DNA of 34,178 nucleotides from Acidobacteriaceae bacterium (GTDB lineage: Bacteria; Acidobacteriota; Terriglobia; Terriglobales; Acidobacteriaceae), in contig JARLFY010000064.1 in NCBI GenBank assembly GCA_031296325.1, positions 1 to 34,178 on the forward strand, in the 5' to 3' direction. Numbering within the stretch: the stretch's first letter is position 1; each line of letters opens with the position of its first letter. The notes below the pieces were generated by a model that was not told the DNA's origin, searched no databases, and was given only the letters and a program-made list of their open reading frames with translations. The translations under genes were made by a program, and so were the position numbers. Positions 7,216 to 14,391 of this stretch are shown here, in pieces.

Positions 7216-7914
7216 TCAAGGCGTAATGAGGGATCGTGCGTTCTGGATAAACTTCGCCATGCGCGCGGAATCCTTGCGTCCCGGCGAAGCCTCAACCCCG
7301 CTGGAGACGTCAACGCCCCAAGGGACGAGTCGCGCAATGGCCTCGGTCACATTCTCCGGACTCAGTCCTCCGGCCACGATCAAATTCAAGCCTGCGGGTG
7401 CAGCGGCAAAGACGGACCGCGCCGCGCTCCAGTCGAAGGCTACGCCTGTCCCTCCCATCGCCACTCCCACCTTGGAATCGATCAGGATGCGCTTGGCGAT
7501 GCCCAGCTTTGCGACGCGCTCGATCTGCCGCGCAAGCAATGCTGCGGACGGTTCGGACGGGGTTTCGCTGCTGTGCGCCTCGGCGACCGTCCAGTGCAGC
7601 ACGGGAATGATCTGCACTGAACCCGCAAGGCGCTTTGCCAGCCGCTCGGCCAGCCCTTCATCGAGTCCGCCGTGAAGCTGCACCGCCGTCAGCCCCGCCT
7701 CCACAGCGATGCCCGCAATCTGCTCCGCATCGCGCGAGTCGAAGACTCCGACGCGTTCGACGCTCTCCGGCAGGTGCGCGGTAATTGCGGCCACCTGCGC
7801 TGCCGTTACCTGTCGCTTGCTCTGGGCGAAGACGAAGCCGACTGCGTCCGCGCCAAGTTGGGCGGCCAGCGCTGCGTCTTCAAGGTTGGTATTTCCGCAG
7901 ATCTTTACCCACAT
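7216..7914 (-). CDS. trpF: Phosphoribosylanthranilate isomerase
   Basis: Third step of tryptophan synthesis: Amadori isomerisation of phosphoribosylanthranilate to CdRP. The 232-residue TIM barrel begins MWVKICGNT, which supplies the catalytic Cys6. It continues with GADAVGFVFAQSKRQV, then VQLHGGLDE, and has the conserved catalytic Asp in RILIDSKVG, followed by IVAGGLSPENV at the phosphate site. GAGG 8 nt before the ATG supports the start. It is downstream of trpC on the same strand, with a 188-nt gap that carries a dispersed repeat, so the two may not share a transcript. Confidence 0.94.
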   Translation of the reverse strand: MWVKICGNTNLEDAALAAQLGADAVGFVFAQSKRQVTAAQVAAITAHLPESVERVGVFDSRDAEQIAGIAVEAGLTAVQLHGGLDEGLAERLAKRLAGSVQIIPVLHWTVAEAHSSETPSEPSAALLARQIERVAKLGIAKRILIDSKVGVAMGGTGVAFDWSAARSVFAAAPAGLNLIVAGGLSPENVTEAIARLVPWGVDVSSGVEASPGRKDSARMAKFIQNARSLITP

Positions 7915-7978
7915 CGTGGTTGCCTCAATATTTTGCCGAGCGTTAGTGCATTTCCGGTAATGGTGTAGACCGTTGTGG

Positions 7979-8022
7979 AGCGAGAAAAAGCAGATTTCTT
8001 CGCTTTGCTACGGAATGACAAA
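7979..8022 (-). repeat. Dispersed TGTCATTC-type repeat, minus-strand copy
   Basis: Read on the minus strand it begins TTGTCATTCCGTAGC, continues AAAGCGAAGAAATC and ends TTTTTCTCGC. The copy at 23948 begins TTGTCATTCTGAGCGTAGCG, continues AAGAATCC and ends ATTTTGCTCGC. The likeness runs the full length, so it is a real family member. It lies in the gap between trpC and trpF. Confidence 0.6.
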
Positions 8023-8102
8023 CAAATGGGTTTATAGCAACCTGACAGAGCATTCCTCACGCCAAATCTCGTCCATTGCAGAAGAAATCTCGTTACTGGA
8101 GA

Positions 8103-8891
8103 CTACTCGCGCACGAGCAGCGCGGTCAGTGCGGCGGCGGGATCGGACTGACGCATCAGCGACTCGCCGATCAGGAAGGCGTCGTAGCCTACGCTGCGCA
8201 TCCGCGCCATGTCGGCGGCGTTAGCGATGCCGCTCTCGGCCACATGCACAGCGTCGGTTGGCAGCCATTCGGCCAAGTCGATCTGGGTCTGCGGCTGCAC
8301 CTGCATCGTGTGCAGGTTGCGGCTGTTGACGCCGATCACGGTGAAGCCCAGGGCTATGGCGCGGTTCAGTTCCTCGCGGTCATGCACCTCGCAGAGAACG
8401 TCCAGTTCCATGCGCCGCGCCTCGTCGCTCAGACTCCTCAGTTCGGCGTCGGTCAGCGAGGCAACGATCAGCAGAATCGCATCACCCCCGGCGGCTCGCG
8501 CCTCCAGGATTTGTAATGGATCGACGATGAAGTCCTTGCGCAGGCAGGGGATAGAGACCGCAGAGGAGGCCAGCGTGAGGTTTTCCAGCGAGCCTTGAAA
8601 GAACTTCTGGTCGGTCAGCACCGAGAGCGCCGCTGCCCCTGCCGCCTGTAGCGAACGAGCCAGCGCAGCCGGATCGAACTCCGCGCGGATCAGCCCCTTC
8701 GACGGCGAAGCCTTCTTCAACTCGGCGATGACGGCCGGACCTGAAAGCGCAGTCTTGCGCAGCGAAGCCTCGAATCCGCGAGGGCTGTGGGTCGCAGCTT
8801 TACGCTCCAGAAGCGGGAGATCAGCCGTCTTGCGGCGACCGGTCACTTCGAGCCGAGTGTTCGCGACAATTCTCTCTAGCTGCGTAGACAT
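8103..8891 (-). CDS. trpC: Indole-3-glycerol-phosphate synthase
   Basis: Closes the indole ring: CdRP to indole-3-glycerol phosphate, CO2 and water. The 262-residue protein has the family core VIAELKKASPSKGLI with the first catalytic Lys, LRKDFIVD with the second, GVNSRNLHT, and the ESGI motif followed by FLIGESLMR at the phosphate site. Length and spacing are normal. No clear Shine-Dalgarno precedes the ATG. Two hairpins and a tRNA-Leu gene lie directly upstream on the same strand, so it may be co-transcribed with the tRNA. Confidence 0.95.
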   Translation of the reverse strand: MSTQLERIVANTRLEVTGRRKTADLPLLERKAATHSPRGFEASLRKTALSGPAVIAELKKASPSKGLIRAEFDPAALARSLQAAGAAALSVLTDQKFFQGSLENLTLASSAVSIPCLRKDFIVDPLQILEARAAGGDAILLIVASLTDAELRSLSDEARRMELDVLCEVHDREELNRAIALGFTVIGVNSRNLHTMQVQPQTQIDLAEWLPTDAVHVAESGIANAADMARMRSVGYDAFLIGESLMRQSDPAAALTALLVRE

Positions 8892-8910
8892 TCAGTGTTT
8901 GTCTTGATCT

Positions 8911-8931
8911 GACGCCGGAGAAACTGGCGTC
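8911..8931 (-). promoter_or_regulatory. Hairpin in trpC leader
   Basis: GACGCC (8911-8916) and GGCGTC (8926-8931) form a 6-bp stem with a 9-nt loop, 20 nt upstream of the trpC start. It is the second of two hairpins between tRNA-Leu and trpC. Confidence 0.4.
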
Positions 8932-8940
8932 GAAATAGAT

Positions 8941-8965
8941 TTGGCCCCAAAAGATCTGGGGCCAA
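8941..8965 (-). terminator. Perfect 9-bp hairpin between tRNA-Leu and trpC
   Basis: TTGGCCCCA (8941-8949) and TGGGGCCAA (8957-8965) pair perfectly around a 7-nt loop, starting about 9 nt beyond the tRNA 3' end. On the minus strand it is followed by ATCTATTTC, a weak U-run at best. It may be a partial terminator of the tRNA or a 3'-processing guide. Confidence 0.5.
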
Positions 8966-8973
8966 GGAAAATC

Positions 8974-9060
8974 TGGTGCCGAAGGGGGGACTCGAACCCC
9001 CACACCCTTGCGAGTACATGGACCTGAACCATGCGCGTCTGCCAATTCCGCCACTACGGC
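8974..9060 (-). tRNA. tRNA-Leu (anticodon CAG)
   Basis: An 87-nt class II tRNA with the CCA end encoded. On the minus strand the 5' end reads GCCGTAGTGGCGGAATTGGC, typical of bacterial tRNA-Leu. The anticodon stem CATGG/CCATG holds the loop TTCAGGT, so the anticodon is CAG (reads CUG). The long variable arm folds as ACTC/GGGT around GCAA, and the T arm is GGGGG-TTCGAGT-CCCCC. The acceptor stem (GCCGTAG with CTTCGGC) pairs except at 5:68, where U faces U. The discriminator is A73, as required for Leu. Confidence 0.95.
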
Positions 9061-9210
9061 ACTTCCTGTATGTCGCGGGTCTTGCATCCGGACACGGCAG
9101 TCGTGAGTCCTTATTTTTACAAAGACCGGGGCTGCTGTCAATTCCTCGTCGCATGTCTTACACTGAGACGATTCGACGCAGCATGTGCCGGGAGGCAACT
9201 TCGCCCCATT

Positions 9211-9468
9211 ATGACCGAAATCACACGGAACGATCCGCAATCCAGCGCCACGGAGATTCCTGAAGAACTGGCTCTGGAGATTCGCAAGCTCGCCCACGAC
9301 CTCTCGAACGCGCTGGAGATTATCGTTCAGACCAGCTATCTGCTGGGCACCGTCGAGTTGAAGGAACCGGGCGGCGAATGGCTGCGCATGCTCGACAACG
9401 GAGTCAGCAAGGCGCTGGACATCAACCTCGCACTGCGCAACTACGTCAAGACGCACACCCCTCATTAG
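9211..9468 (+). CDS. Free-standing histidine-kinase phosphoacceptor-like helical protein (no ATPase domain)
   Basis: An 85-residue protein whose core, EIRKLAHDLSNALEIIVQTS, looks like the H-box of a HisKA dimerisation helix (H29, with the HDxxN pattern), followed by a second helix with WLRMLDNGVSKALDINLAL. No catalytic ATPase domain follows: the gene ends at 9468, only 33 nt from the convergent response-regulator gene. It may be a phosphotransfer or dimerising partner for that regulator, or a remnant of a kinase. The start at 9211 was chosen because upstream codons in the same frame run into the tRNA; a GGGAGG lies 14-15 nt before it, which is rather far. Confidence 0.6.
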   Translation: MTEITRNDPQSSATEIPEELALEIRKLAHDLSNALEIIVQTSYLLGTVELKEPGGEWLRMLDNGVSKALDINLALRNYVKTHTPH

Positions 9469-9501
9469 TGCAAGTCGCGAGCCTTGCTTGGAGTGGCGCG
9501 C

Positions 9502-10074
9502 CTAGCGCTTGGAAGCCTTCGAGGTTGGCTTGGCGCTGGCTTTCCTGACAACGGCCTTCTTTGCGGGAGTCTTCTTCCCTACGGATGTGCTGAGCTGTTT
9601 CTTTGCCGCGCTCTTCTTTGCCACAGACTTCTTTACTGTAGGCTTCGATTTTGCGAGTTCTTTTGTCGCTGTCTGCGCGGGAGCAGGCGTACTCCAGATG
9701 GCGAGGTTGGCCTCATGCGCAGCCAGCAGGTTCTCAATCTGCTGAAGCAGTAGGCGAGTGTGCGTGGGCTTGATCAGCATCTTGTCTGCGCCCAGCATCT
9801 CCCAGTCTTCGTCCGCTATCGGGAAGGCCGTGAGCAGGGCAACGGCTGGATGGTAGCTCGCATTGCGGGCGGCGGAGATGACCTCAGCGCCAGCAGCATC
9901 GCTCTCCATGCGCATGTCGGTGATGACCATGTGGTACTCATGGTTGCGCAGCTTGCTTCTTCCCTCGCGGCCCGAGGCGGCGGTGTCCACGTCAAAGCCG
10001 TTAGCCTCGAGGACGGCCTTGAGGGTAAGCAGGATGGCCACTTCATCGTCTACCAGAAGAATTCTGCGCTTCAT
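9502..10074 (-). CDS. Response regulator: receiver domain fused to a histone-H1-like Lys/Ala-rich tail
   Basis: A 190-residue protein. Residues 1-122 form a CheY-like receiver: acidic pair D9/D10, phosphoacceptor D53 in VITDMRM, T82 and K102 (LIKPT). Residues 131-190 form a low-complexity basic tail with 17 Lys and 2 Arg against one acidic residue, built from PAKKA/VAKKS/SAAKK steps like those of bacterial histone-H1-like proteins and AlgP. Such tails bind DNA or RNA without sequence specificity. There is no helix-turn-helix and no enzyme output domain. GAGGTGACCCG before the ATG supports the start. A phosphorylation-controlled chromatin-type protein is an inference. Neighbours are the convergent mini-kinase-like gene and, upstream on the same strand, a very acidic protein. 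Confidence 0.88.
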   Translation of the reverse strand: MKRRILLVDDEVAILLTLKAVLEANGFDVDTAASGREGRSKLRNHEYHMVITDMRMESDAAGAEVISAARNASYHPAVALLTAFPIADEDWEMLGADKMLIKPTHTRLLLQQIENLLAAHEANLAIWSTPAPAQTATKELAKSKPTVKKSVAKKSAAKKQLSTSVGKKTPAKKAVVRKASAKPTSKASKR

Positions 10075-10273
10075 CGGGTCACCTCATTCTTCGTGCATCG
10101 CTCGTTGCAGCCGGTTTGCGATGCGCCAAGCACCACCATATTGCCCGACGCAGACGCCATATGCAAGAAAGAACAGACGCTCCTCGACGACAGGTGCCGA
10201 AAAAGAGTGTAAAGAGATGGACTCCTCCACGCACTACGAGAGCTTCCAGATGCGTGGCGTGGAGCGCGCGCCC

Positions 10274-10648
10274 TTACAGAAAGAGCTTTTTCACGGAGTC
10301 GGGGTCGTCCTCTTCGTTGACATCCTCCGCGTCCTCTTCCTCTTCGTTGTCCTCTTCTTCCTCTTCGTCGTCGAGATAGCCTTCACCCTCTTCTTCGTCG
10401 TCCTCGTCGTCGATAATTACGTCGTCGTCCTCATCTTCATCCTCGTACTCTTCTTCTTCGTCCTCTTCTTCTTCCTCATCTTCGACGTCGTCTTCGTCTT
10501 CTTCCAGATCGTCTTCGTCCTCTTCTTCGTCCTCGTCCATCGACGCGGCGAAGAGGGCTTCGCTGGCGAGGGGTGCAAACATCGGAAGGATGTCAACTTC
10601 ATCGATCAAAACTGGGGGGAACTGAGTGAGACTCTGTGGGGTTAGCAT
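10274..10648 (-). CDS. Extremely acidic low-complexity protein
   Basis: A 124-residue product. The first 36 residues are ordinary and rather hydrophobic (MLTPQSLTQFPPVLIDEV and on). From about residue 37 to 116 it is nearly all Asp and Glu; about 69 of the 124 residues are acidic, with scattered Val, Leu, Tyr and Gly. It ends SVKKLFL. AGGAGA 7-8 nt before the ATG supports a real start. GAC, GAT, GAG and GAA codons are mixed, so it is not a simple DNA repeat. It lies 199 nt upstream of the REC-basic-tail gene on the same strand. Possible roles are a nucleic-acid mimic, histone-like-protein chaperone or metal-binding protein; none is shown. The plus strand here gives a misleading hydrophobic ORF. 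Confidence 0.7.
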   Translation of the reverse strand: MLTPQSLTQFPPVLIDEVDILPMFAPLASEALFAASMDEDEEEDEDDLEEDEDDVEDEEEEEDEEEEYEDEDEDDDVIIDDEDDEEEGEGYLDDEEEEEDNEEEEDAEDVNEEDDPDSVKKLFL

Positions 10649-10909
10649 GGGACCGTCTCCTGAAAAAGCCGTGTCTATGGTGATACTTTGATGCTGCCGG
10701 GTACATTGGTTCTAACATACTCGACGTCGAAAGATGGTAATTTTTCTCGACCAAATTGTTTACACGAGTTCAACGGAAGCGAGATAGGCGGTCGCGGAGA
10801 CAAAATACTGCGCGTCCTGTCCCGCTCTGCACACAAGCGAGCTTCAGAGAGCGCGAGGGAAGGATGTCGGACGGATGGTGAAAGGACGCGGATAAGCAGC
10901 GGCGCTGGG

Positions 10910-11938
10910 TCAGGAGGTGCGCAGAGCAGCTTCGATGCCCTTGTTGACCTTAGCCTGGGCAAACTCTGCGGCAACGCGAATGCCGTTCATAATGGCGCGA
11001 TCATTCGACGAACCGTGGCCTACGATGCAGACGCCGCGAACGCCCAGCAACGGCGCACCGCCAAACTCCGAGTAGTCCAGACGCTTCTTGAAGTCGTGAA
11101 AGGCGCTACGGGAGAGCATCGCACCCACCTGCGAAGTGACGGTCGACTTGAGCGACTGGCGCAGCAGCACGCTGACCAGCTTGGCGGTGCCTTCGCAGGT
11201 CTTGATGGCGACGTTGCCGATAAAACCATCGCAGACAATAACATCGGCGCGACCGTTGAAGAGGTCGCGACCCTCGACGTTGCCGATGAAGTTCATATCA
11301 GACAAGGCGCGCAGCATGGGAAAGGTGTCGTGGGTGAGTTGGTTGCCCTTGCTGTCCTCTTCGCCGATGGAGAGCAGGCCTACGCGGGGAGAGGCGATGT
11401 GCAGCACGTTGCGCGCGTACATATTGCCCATGACGGCGAATTGAACCAGATTGTCCGGGTCGCAATCCACGTTGGCGCCGACGTCGAGCAGAAGCGACGG
11501 CGTTCCCAGCGAGGTGGGAAGAATGGTCGAGAGGCCGGGGCGATGGATTCCCGCAAGCATTCCCAGAACCATCTTGGCGGTAGCCATTGCTGCTCCGGTG
11601 TTGCCTGCGGTGAAGAAGCCAGCAGCCGTTCCCTCGCGCACCATGCGCAGACCGACGCGCATGGACGAGTCTCGCTTGGTGCGGACGGCCTGCGCGGCCT
11701 TGTCTTCCATGCTGATCCACTCCGAGGAGTGGACGATCTCAATCTGCGGCCGCTTGCGTCCGTAGTTCACGGGGAAGCGGCCACGCAAAGCTCGGTCGAG
11801 CGCTGGGCGGAGGATCTCTTGCGGGCCAACAAGATGCACGCGCACGTCAAGTTGACGCGACGCGAGAATAGCCCCGCGAATCTCGGATTCGGGGGCCTTA
11901 TCGGAGCCCATTGCATCTACTACGATGTCGATTGGCAT
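10910..11938 (-). CDS. plsX: Phosphate acyltransferase PlsX
   Basis: Makes acyl-phosphate from acyl-ACP for phosphatidic acid synthesis; a peripheral membrane enzyme. The 342-residue protein opens MPIDIVVDAMGSDKAPE and has the conserved GFFTAGNTGAAMA, LDVGANVDC, LLSIGEEDSKGN, VCDGFIGNVAIK and FGGAPLLGV segments. Its length is normal. It is the third gene of the standard yceD-rpmF-plsX unit. No clear ribosome binding site precedes the ATG, and no fabH follows; the next gene on the strand is the acidic protein, 261 nt on. Confidence 0.95.
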   Translation of the reverse strand: MPIDIVVDAMGSDKAPESEIRGAILASRQLDVRVHLVGPQEILRPALDRALRGRFPVNYGRKRPQIEIVHSSEWISMEDKAAQAVRTKRDSSMRVGLRMVREGTAAGFFTAGNTGAAMATAKMVLGMLAGIHRPGLSTILPTSLGTPSLLLDVGANVDCDPDNLVQFAVMGNMYARNVLHIASPRVGLLSIGEEDSKGNQLTHDTFPMLRALSDMNFIGNVEGRDLFNGRADVIVCDGFIGNVAIKTCEGTAKLVSVLLRQSLKSTVTSQVGAMLSRSAFHDFKKRLDYSEFGGAPLLGVRGVCIVGHGSSNDRAIMNGIRVAAEFAQAKVNKGIEAALRTS

Positions 11939-11966
11939 CAGGAGTGTCGTGCTCGGAACAAGTTAG

Positions 11967-12152
11967 TTATGCTGCTTCCTTGCCGGCGATGACGACGCGG
12001 CCCTTATACTGTCCGCAGCTCTTGCATACGGTGTGAGGGAGCTTGCGCTCCTGACAGTTGGGGCAGATCGAGGTGCTGACCGGGGTGAGGAAGTCGTGGC
12101 TGCGGCGTTTTGCGGTGCGTTGCTTGGAGTGGCGGCGCTTCGGATTCGGCAT
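11967..12152 (-). CDS. rpmF: 50S ribosomal protein L32
   Basis: A 61-residue basic ribosomal protein opening MPNPKRRHSKQRTAKRRSHD. It is the zinc-binding (C+) form: CPNC and CKSC pairs make a zinc ribbon. AAAGGGA sits 6 nt before the ATG. It is found between yceD and plsX as in most bacteria. Confidence 0.96.
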   Translation of the reverse strand: MPNPKRRHSKQRTAKRRSHDFLTPVSTSICPNCQERKLPHTVCKSCGQYKGRVVIAGKEAA

Positions 12153-12230
12153 TGCGGTTCCCTTTCAATTGGCCCGTCCCGCTTCAGCAGCCTGCGGTGA
12201 CTGGTGGCCAGATGACTCTAAAATTCTGTG

Positions 12231-12827
12231 CTACTTGGATTTGAGTGTGCCGGCCAACCCTGCCAGAGCATTCCACCCGGTTGCATTTGCATCCGGTTCG
12301 GAGGTGCATTTGCAGGATGCGAGGTTCAAATTCTGGCCACAGCGCAAACAAAGTCCCTTGCAGTCCTCTTTGCAGAGCGTTCGGGAGGGCAGGGAGAGAA
12401 GCACCTGTTCCCGCACGACATCCTCAAGCGAAAGACCGCTCTCTTCATAATAACCGATTTCGGTCTCGTCTGGGGTAATAGCGCGTTCGCCCGCTTCGGC
12501 ATCGGCGGACTGCGGACGGTATATGAGATCGAACTCCCCGGAGACCTGCATCGGAACCGGCTCAACACAGCGCGCGCAGAGCAGTTCAAACGGTCCGTGA
12601 TACGCCGCACGAATACGGATGTCGGCGACCTGATCGCGATGGCCGCGGTTCTCGATGATGAGGTCGGCGCGACCGATCACAGGCAGAGGGCCAACCTGCG
12701 TCACATCGGGCGCGTAGTCGAGCCCGCCCACAGGAATGGCTTCGTCAAAGAGCAGTGGTTCGTGTTCGAGTTGGAGCGGAGTTATAAGCACATCGTTAAG
12801 CGTAGGTTGTTCGGGTGCGCAGGTCAA
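12231..12827 (-). CDS. yceD: YceD/DUF177 family protein, 23S rRNA accumulation
   Basis: A protein of up to 198 residues, needed in E. coli and plants for 23S rRNA accumulation. Shows the DUF177 signature: CARC in the middle (ELLCARCVEPV) and the C-terminal cysteine cluster CKEDCKGLCLRCGQNLN. The longest frame starts at a TTG (12825-12827); there is no in-frame ATG nearby. A GTG twelve codons in (12791) would give LITPLQLEHEPLLFDE at the N-terminus, which fits homologs better, so the protein may be 186 residues. An 18-bp perfect palindrome lies just upstream (12835-12852). It is first in the rpmF-plsX unit. Confidence 0.88.
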   Translation of the reverse strand: MTCAPEQPTLNDVLITPLQLEHEPLLFDEAIPVGGLDYAPDVTQVGPLPVIGRADLIIENRGHRDQVADIRIRAAYHGPFELLCARCVEPVPMQVSGEFDLIYRPQSADAEAGERAITPDETEIGYYEESGLSLEDVVREQVLLSLPSRTLCKEDCKGLCLRCGQNLNLASCKCTSEPDANATGWNALAGLAGTLKSK

Positions 12828-12834
12828 TGGCGGA

Positions 12835-12852
12835 TTTGTGACGCGTCACAAA
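12835..12852. promoter_or_regulatory. 18-bp perfect palindrome TTTGTGACGCGTCACAAA
   Basis: It covers the thiE stop codon and ends 7 nt before the long yceD start. It contains TGTGA and TCACA half-sites like those of CRP/FNR-family regulators, but with a 4-bp instead of a 6-bp spacer. It may be an operator for yceD-rpmF-plsX or, as RNA, a short hairpin ending thiE. Its position fits the GTG start of yceD (12791) better than the TTG. Confidence 0.55.
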
Positions 12853-13523
12853 AAGAGGCGAATGGCGGCGATTCCGGCGGCTCCGGCGGCGAGGCATGCG
12901 GGGGCGTTTTCGTGGCTGATGCCGCCTAGAGCGAAGACGGGGATCGGCGCTGCGGCGCGGACGGCGGCGGCGAGGAGATCGAGGCCCGAGCCGTCGGAGA
13001 TCTTTTTATCGCCGACGAATCCCTCAGTGGCTCGCTCTTCGGCGACGACTTTCTCAAAGACGGGGCCGAAGAGAATGCAGCTTGCGGCGTTAGCGCGGGC
13101 GCGAGCGACGTCGGCGAGCGAGTGACAGGAGACGCTGACGACCGGCTCGGGCAAGCCAGCACTAGCGTAAAGCGCACGTATCTGCGCGGGCGTGAGTGCG
13201 TCGAGAGAAGAAGTGAGGTGAACTCCGTCTGCCTGCGCGGCGACGGCAACATCGGCGCGTGAGTTGATGAGCAGCTTTGGTGCGGATCTATGCGCGGAGT
13301 TGGCGTTCTGTGCATGAAGGACTTCCATCAGCCTGCGAGCAAGATCGGCCAACTCTCCTGCTGAAAGATCCTTCTCGCGAAGCTGGATGAACTCGACTCC
13401 TGCATCGGCGAGGTGCGCAGCCTGAGCGAGCAGAGCGGCTTGGCGAGACTCTTCGTTGCCGGGGAATCGAGCGCGGTCGGTGATGGCGTAGCGAAGCATC
13501 GAGTCTAGTTTAGACCCTGTCAT
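12846..13523 (-). CDS. thiE: Thiamine phosphate synthase
   Basis: Joins HMP pyrophosphate and thiazole phosphate to thiamine phosphate. The 225-residue TIM barrel has FIQLREKDLS, LLINSRADVAVAAQADGVHL, VSCHSLADVARA, and FALGGISHENAPACLAAGA at the phosphate site. The related TenI aminotransferase-like regulators share the fold, so TenI remains a lesser possibility. Its ATG overlaps the mutM stop by 4 bp (ATGA), which supports the longer start, although an ATG eight codons in (13499) is nearer the barrel. No other thiamine gene or TPP riboswitch is seen nearby. Confidence 0.85.
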   Translation of the reverse strand: MTGSKLDSMLRYAITDRARFPGNEESRQAALLAQAAHLADAGVEFIQLREKDLSAGELADLARRLMEVLHAQNANSAHRSAPKLLINSRADVAVAAQADGVHLTSSLDALTPAQIRALYASAGLPEPVVSVSCHSLADVARARANAASCILFGPVFEKVVAEERATEGFVGDKKISDGSGLDLLAAAVRAAAPIPVFALGGISHENAPACLAAGAAGIAAIRLFL

Positions 13524-14332
13524 TTCTGGCAGACCGGGCAGAAGTGGGTGCTGCGACCGGCGAGGGTAATCTTCTGGATCGGCGTACCACAGACGAGGCA
13601 GGGCTGGCCGGTGCGTTGGTAGACGCGGTGTTCGAGTTGGAAGAAGCCGCGTGCGCCGTCGGCGTCTACATAGTCGGAGACCGACGAGCCGCCCAGTTCG
13701 ATGGCGTGGCGCAGTACCTCGACCAGAGCGGTGCGCAGGCGGGCTAGCTCGGCGCGGGTCAGGCGAGCAGCCTGACGCGTGGGGCGGATTGCGGCGCGAA
13801 AGAGCGACTCGTCGGCGTAGATGTTGCCGATGCCGTGCAGCAGCGACTGGTTCAACAGAGCGGCCTTGATCGCCGTGTGGCGCGGGTGAAAGAGCGCGAC
13901 AAACTCGTCGAGCGAGATCGTCAGCGGCTCGTGGCCCGGGCCTGCGTAAAACTCGTTCTGCGGCTGTAGCGAGAGGCGACCAAAGCGGCGCGGGTCGACG
14001 AAGCGAATCTCGCGGCCGTCGTCCAGCGTGAGGACGGCGTGGGTGTGCACCGCTCGTGGAACTTCAGGCGCAGAGACCAGCAGACGCCCCGTCATACCGA
14101 GGTGGATGAGCAACTCGACGGAAGTTTTTCCTCGCGCAACCGTCATGACGATGGTCTTGCCCACGCGGCGAACGCTAAGGATGCGCGCTCCGGTCAGAGC
14201 CGTCGCGATCTCGTCTTCGGGAGTCTTGAAGGTCTGCGGCTTGCCACTGGTCCAGACGCGGACGATGCGCTGTCCGTGGACTCGCTGGTGGACGCCGCTG
14301 GCAATGGTCTCGACCTCGGGAAGCTCAGGCAT
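13520..14332 (-). CDS. mutM: Formamidopyrimidine-DNA glycosylase (Fpg/MutM)
   Basis: Removes 8-oxoguanine and FaPy from DNA and nicks the abasic site. The 270-residue form begins MPELPEVETIASG: after Met removal Pro1 is the catalytic nucleophile and Glu2 the acid, so the frame's longer start 21 codons upstream must be wrong. Other features are GKTIVM with the conserved lysine, LLIHLGMTGRL, GIGNIYADE and the C-terminal zinc finger CLVCGTPI...FCPVCQ. It overlaps thiE by 4 bp and follows rph by 59 nt. Confidence 0.96.
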   Translation of the reverse strand: MPELPEVETIASGVHQRVHGQRIVRVWTSGKPQTFKTPEDEIATALTGARILSVRRVGKTIVMTVARGKTSVELLIHLGMTGRLLVSAPEVPRAVHTHAVLTLDDGREIRFVDPRRFGRLSLQPQNEFYAGPGHEPLTISLDEFVALFHPRHTAIKAALLNQSLLHGIGNIYADESLFRAAIRPTRQAARLTRAELARLRTALVEVLRHAIELGGSSVSDYVDADGARGFFQLEHRVYQRTGQPCLVCGTPIQKITLAGRSTHFCPVCQK

Positions 14333-14391
14333 AGATTGATCCATCCTCGCACGAACTGCGCGTGCAGCGAACCACTGCGGCTGCAACAAAC

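Noticed and set aside
9863-10645. Plus-strand ORF with hydrophobic Val/Leu/Phe runs, membrane-protein-like
   Set aside because: It is the antisense of the GAC/GAG-rich acidic gene, which always gives Val/Leu/Phe-rich frames; the minus strand has the ribosome binding site.
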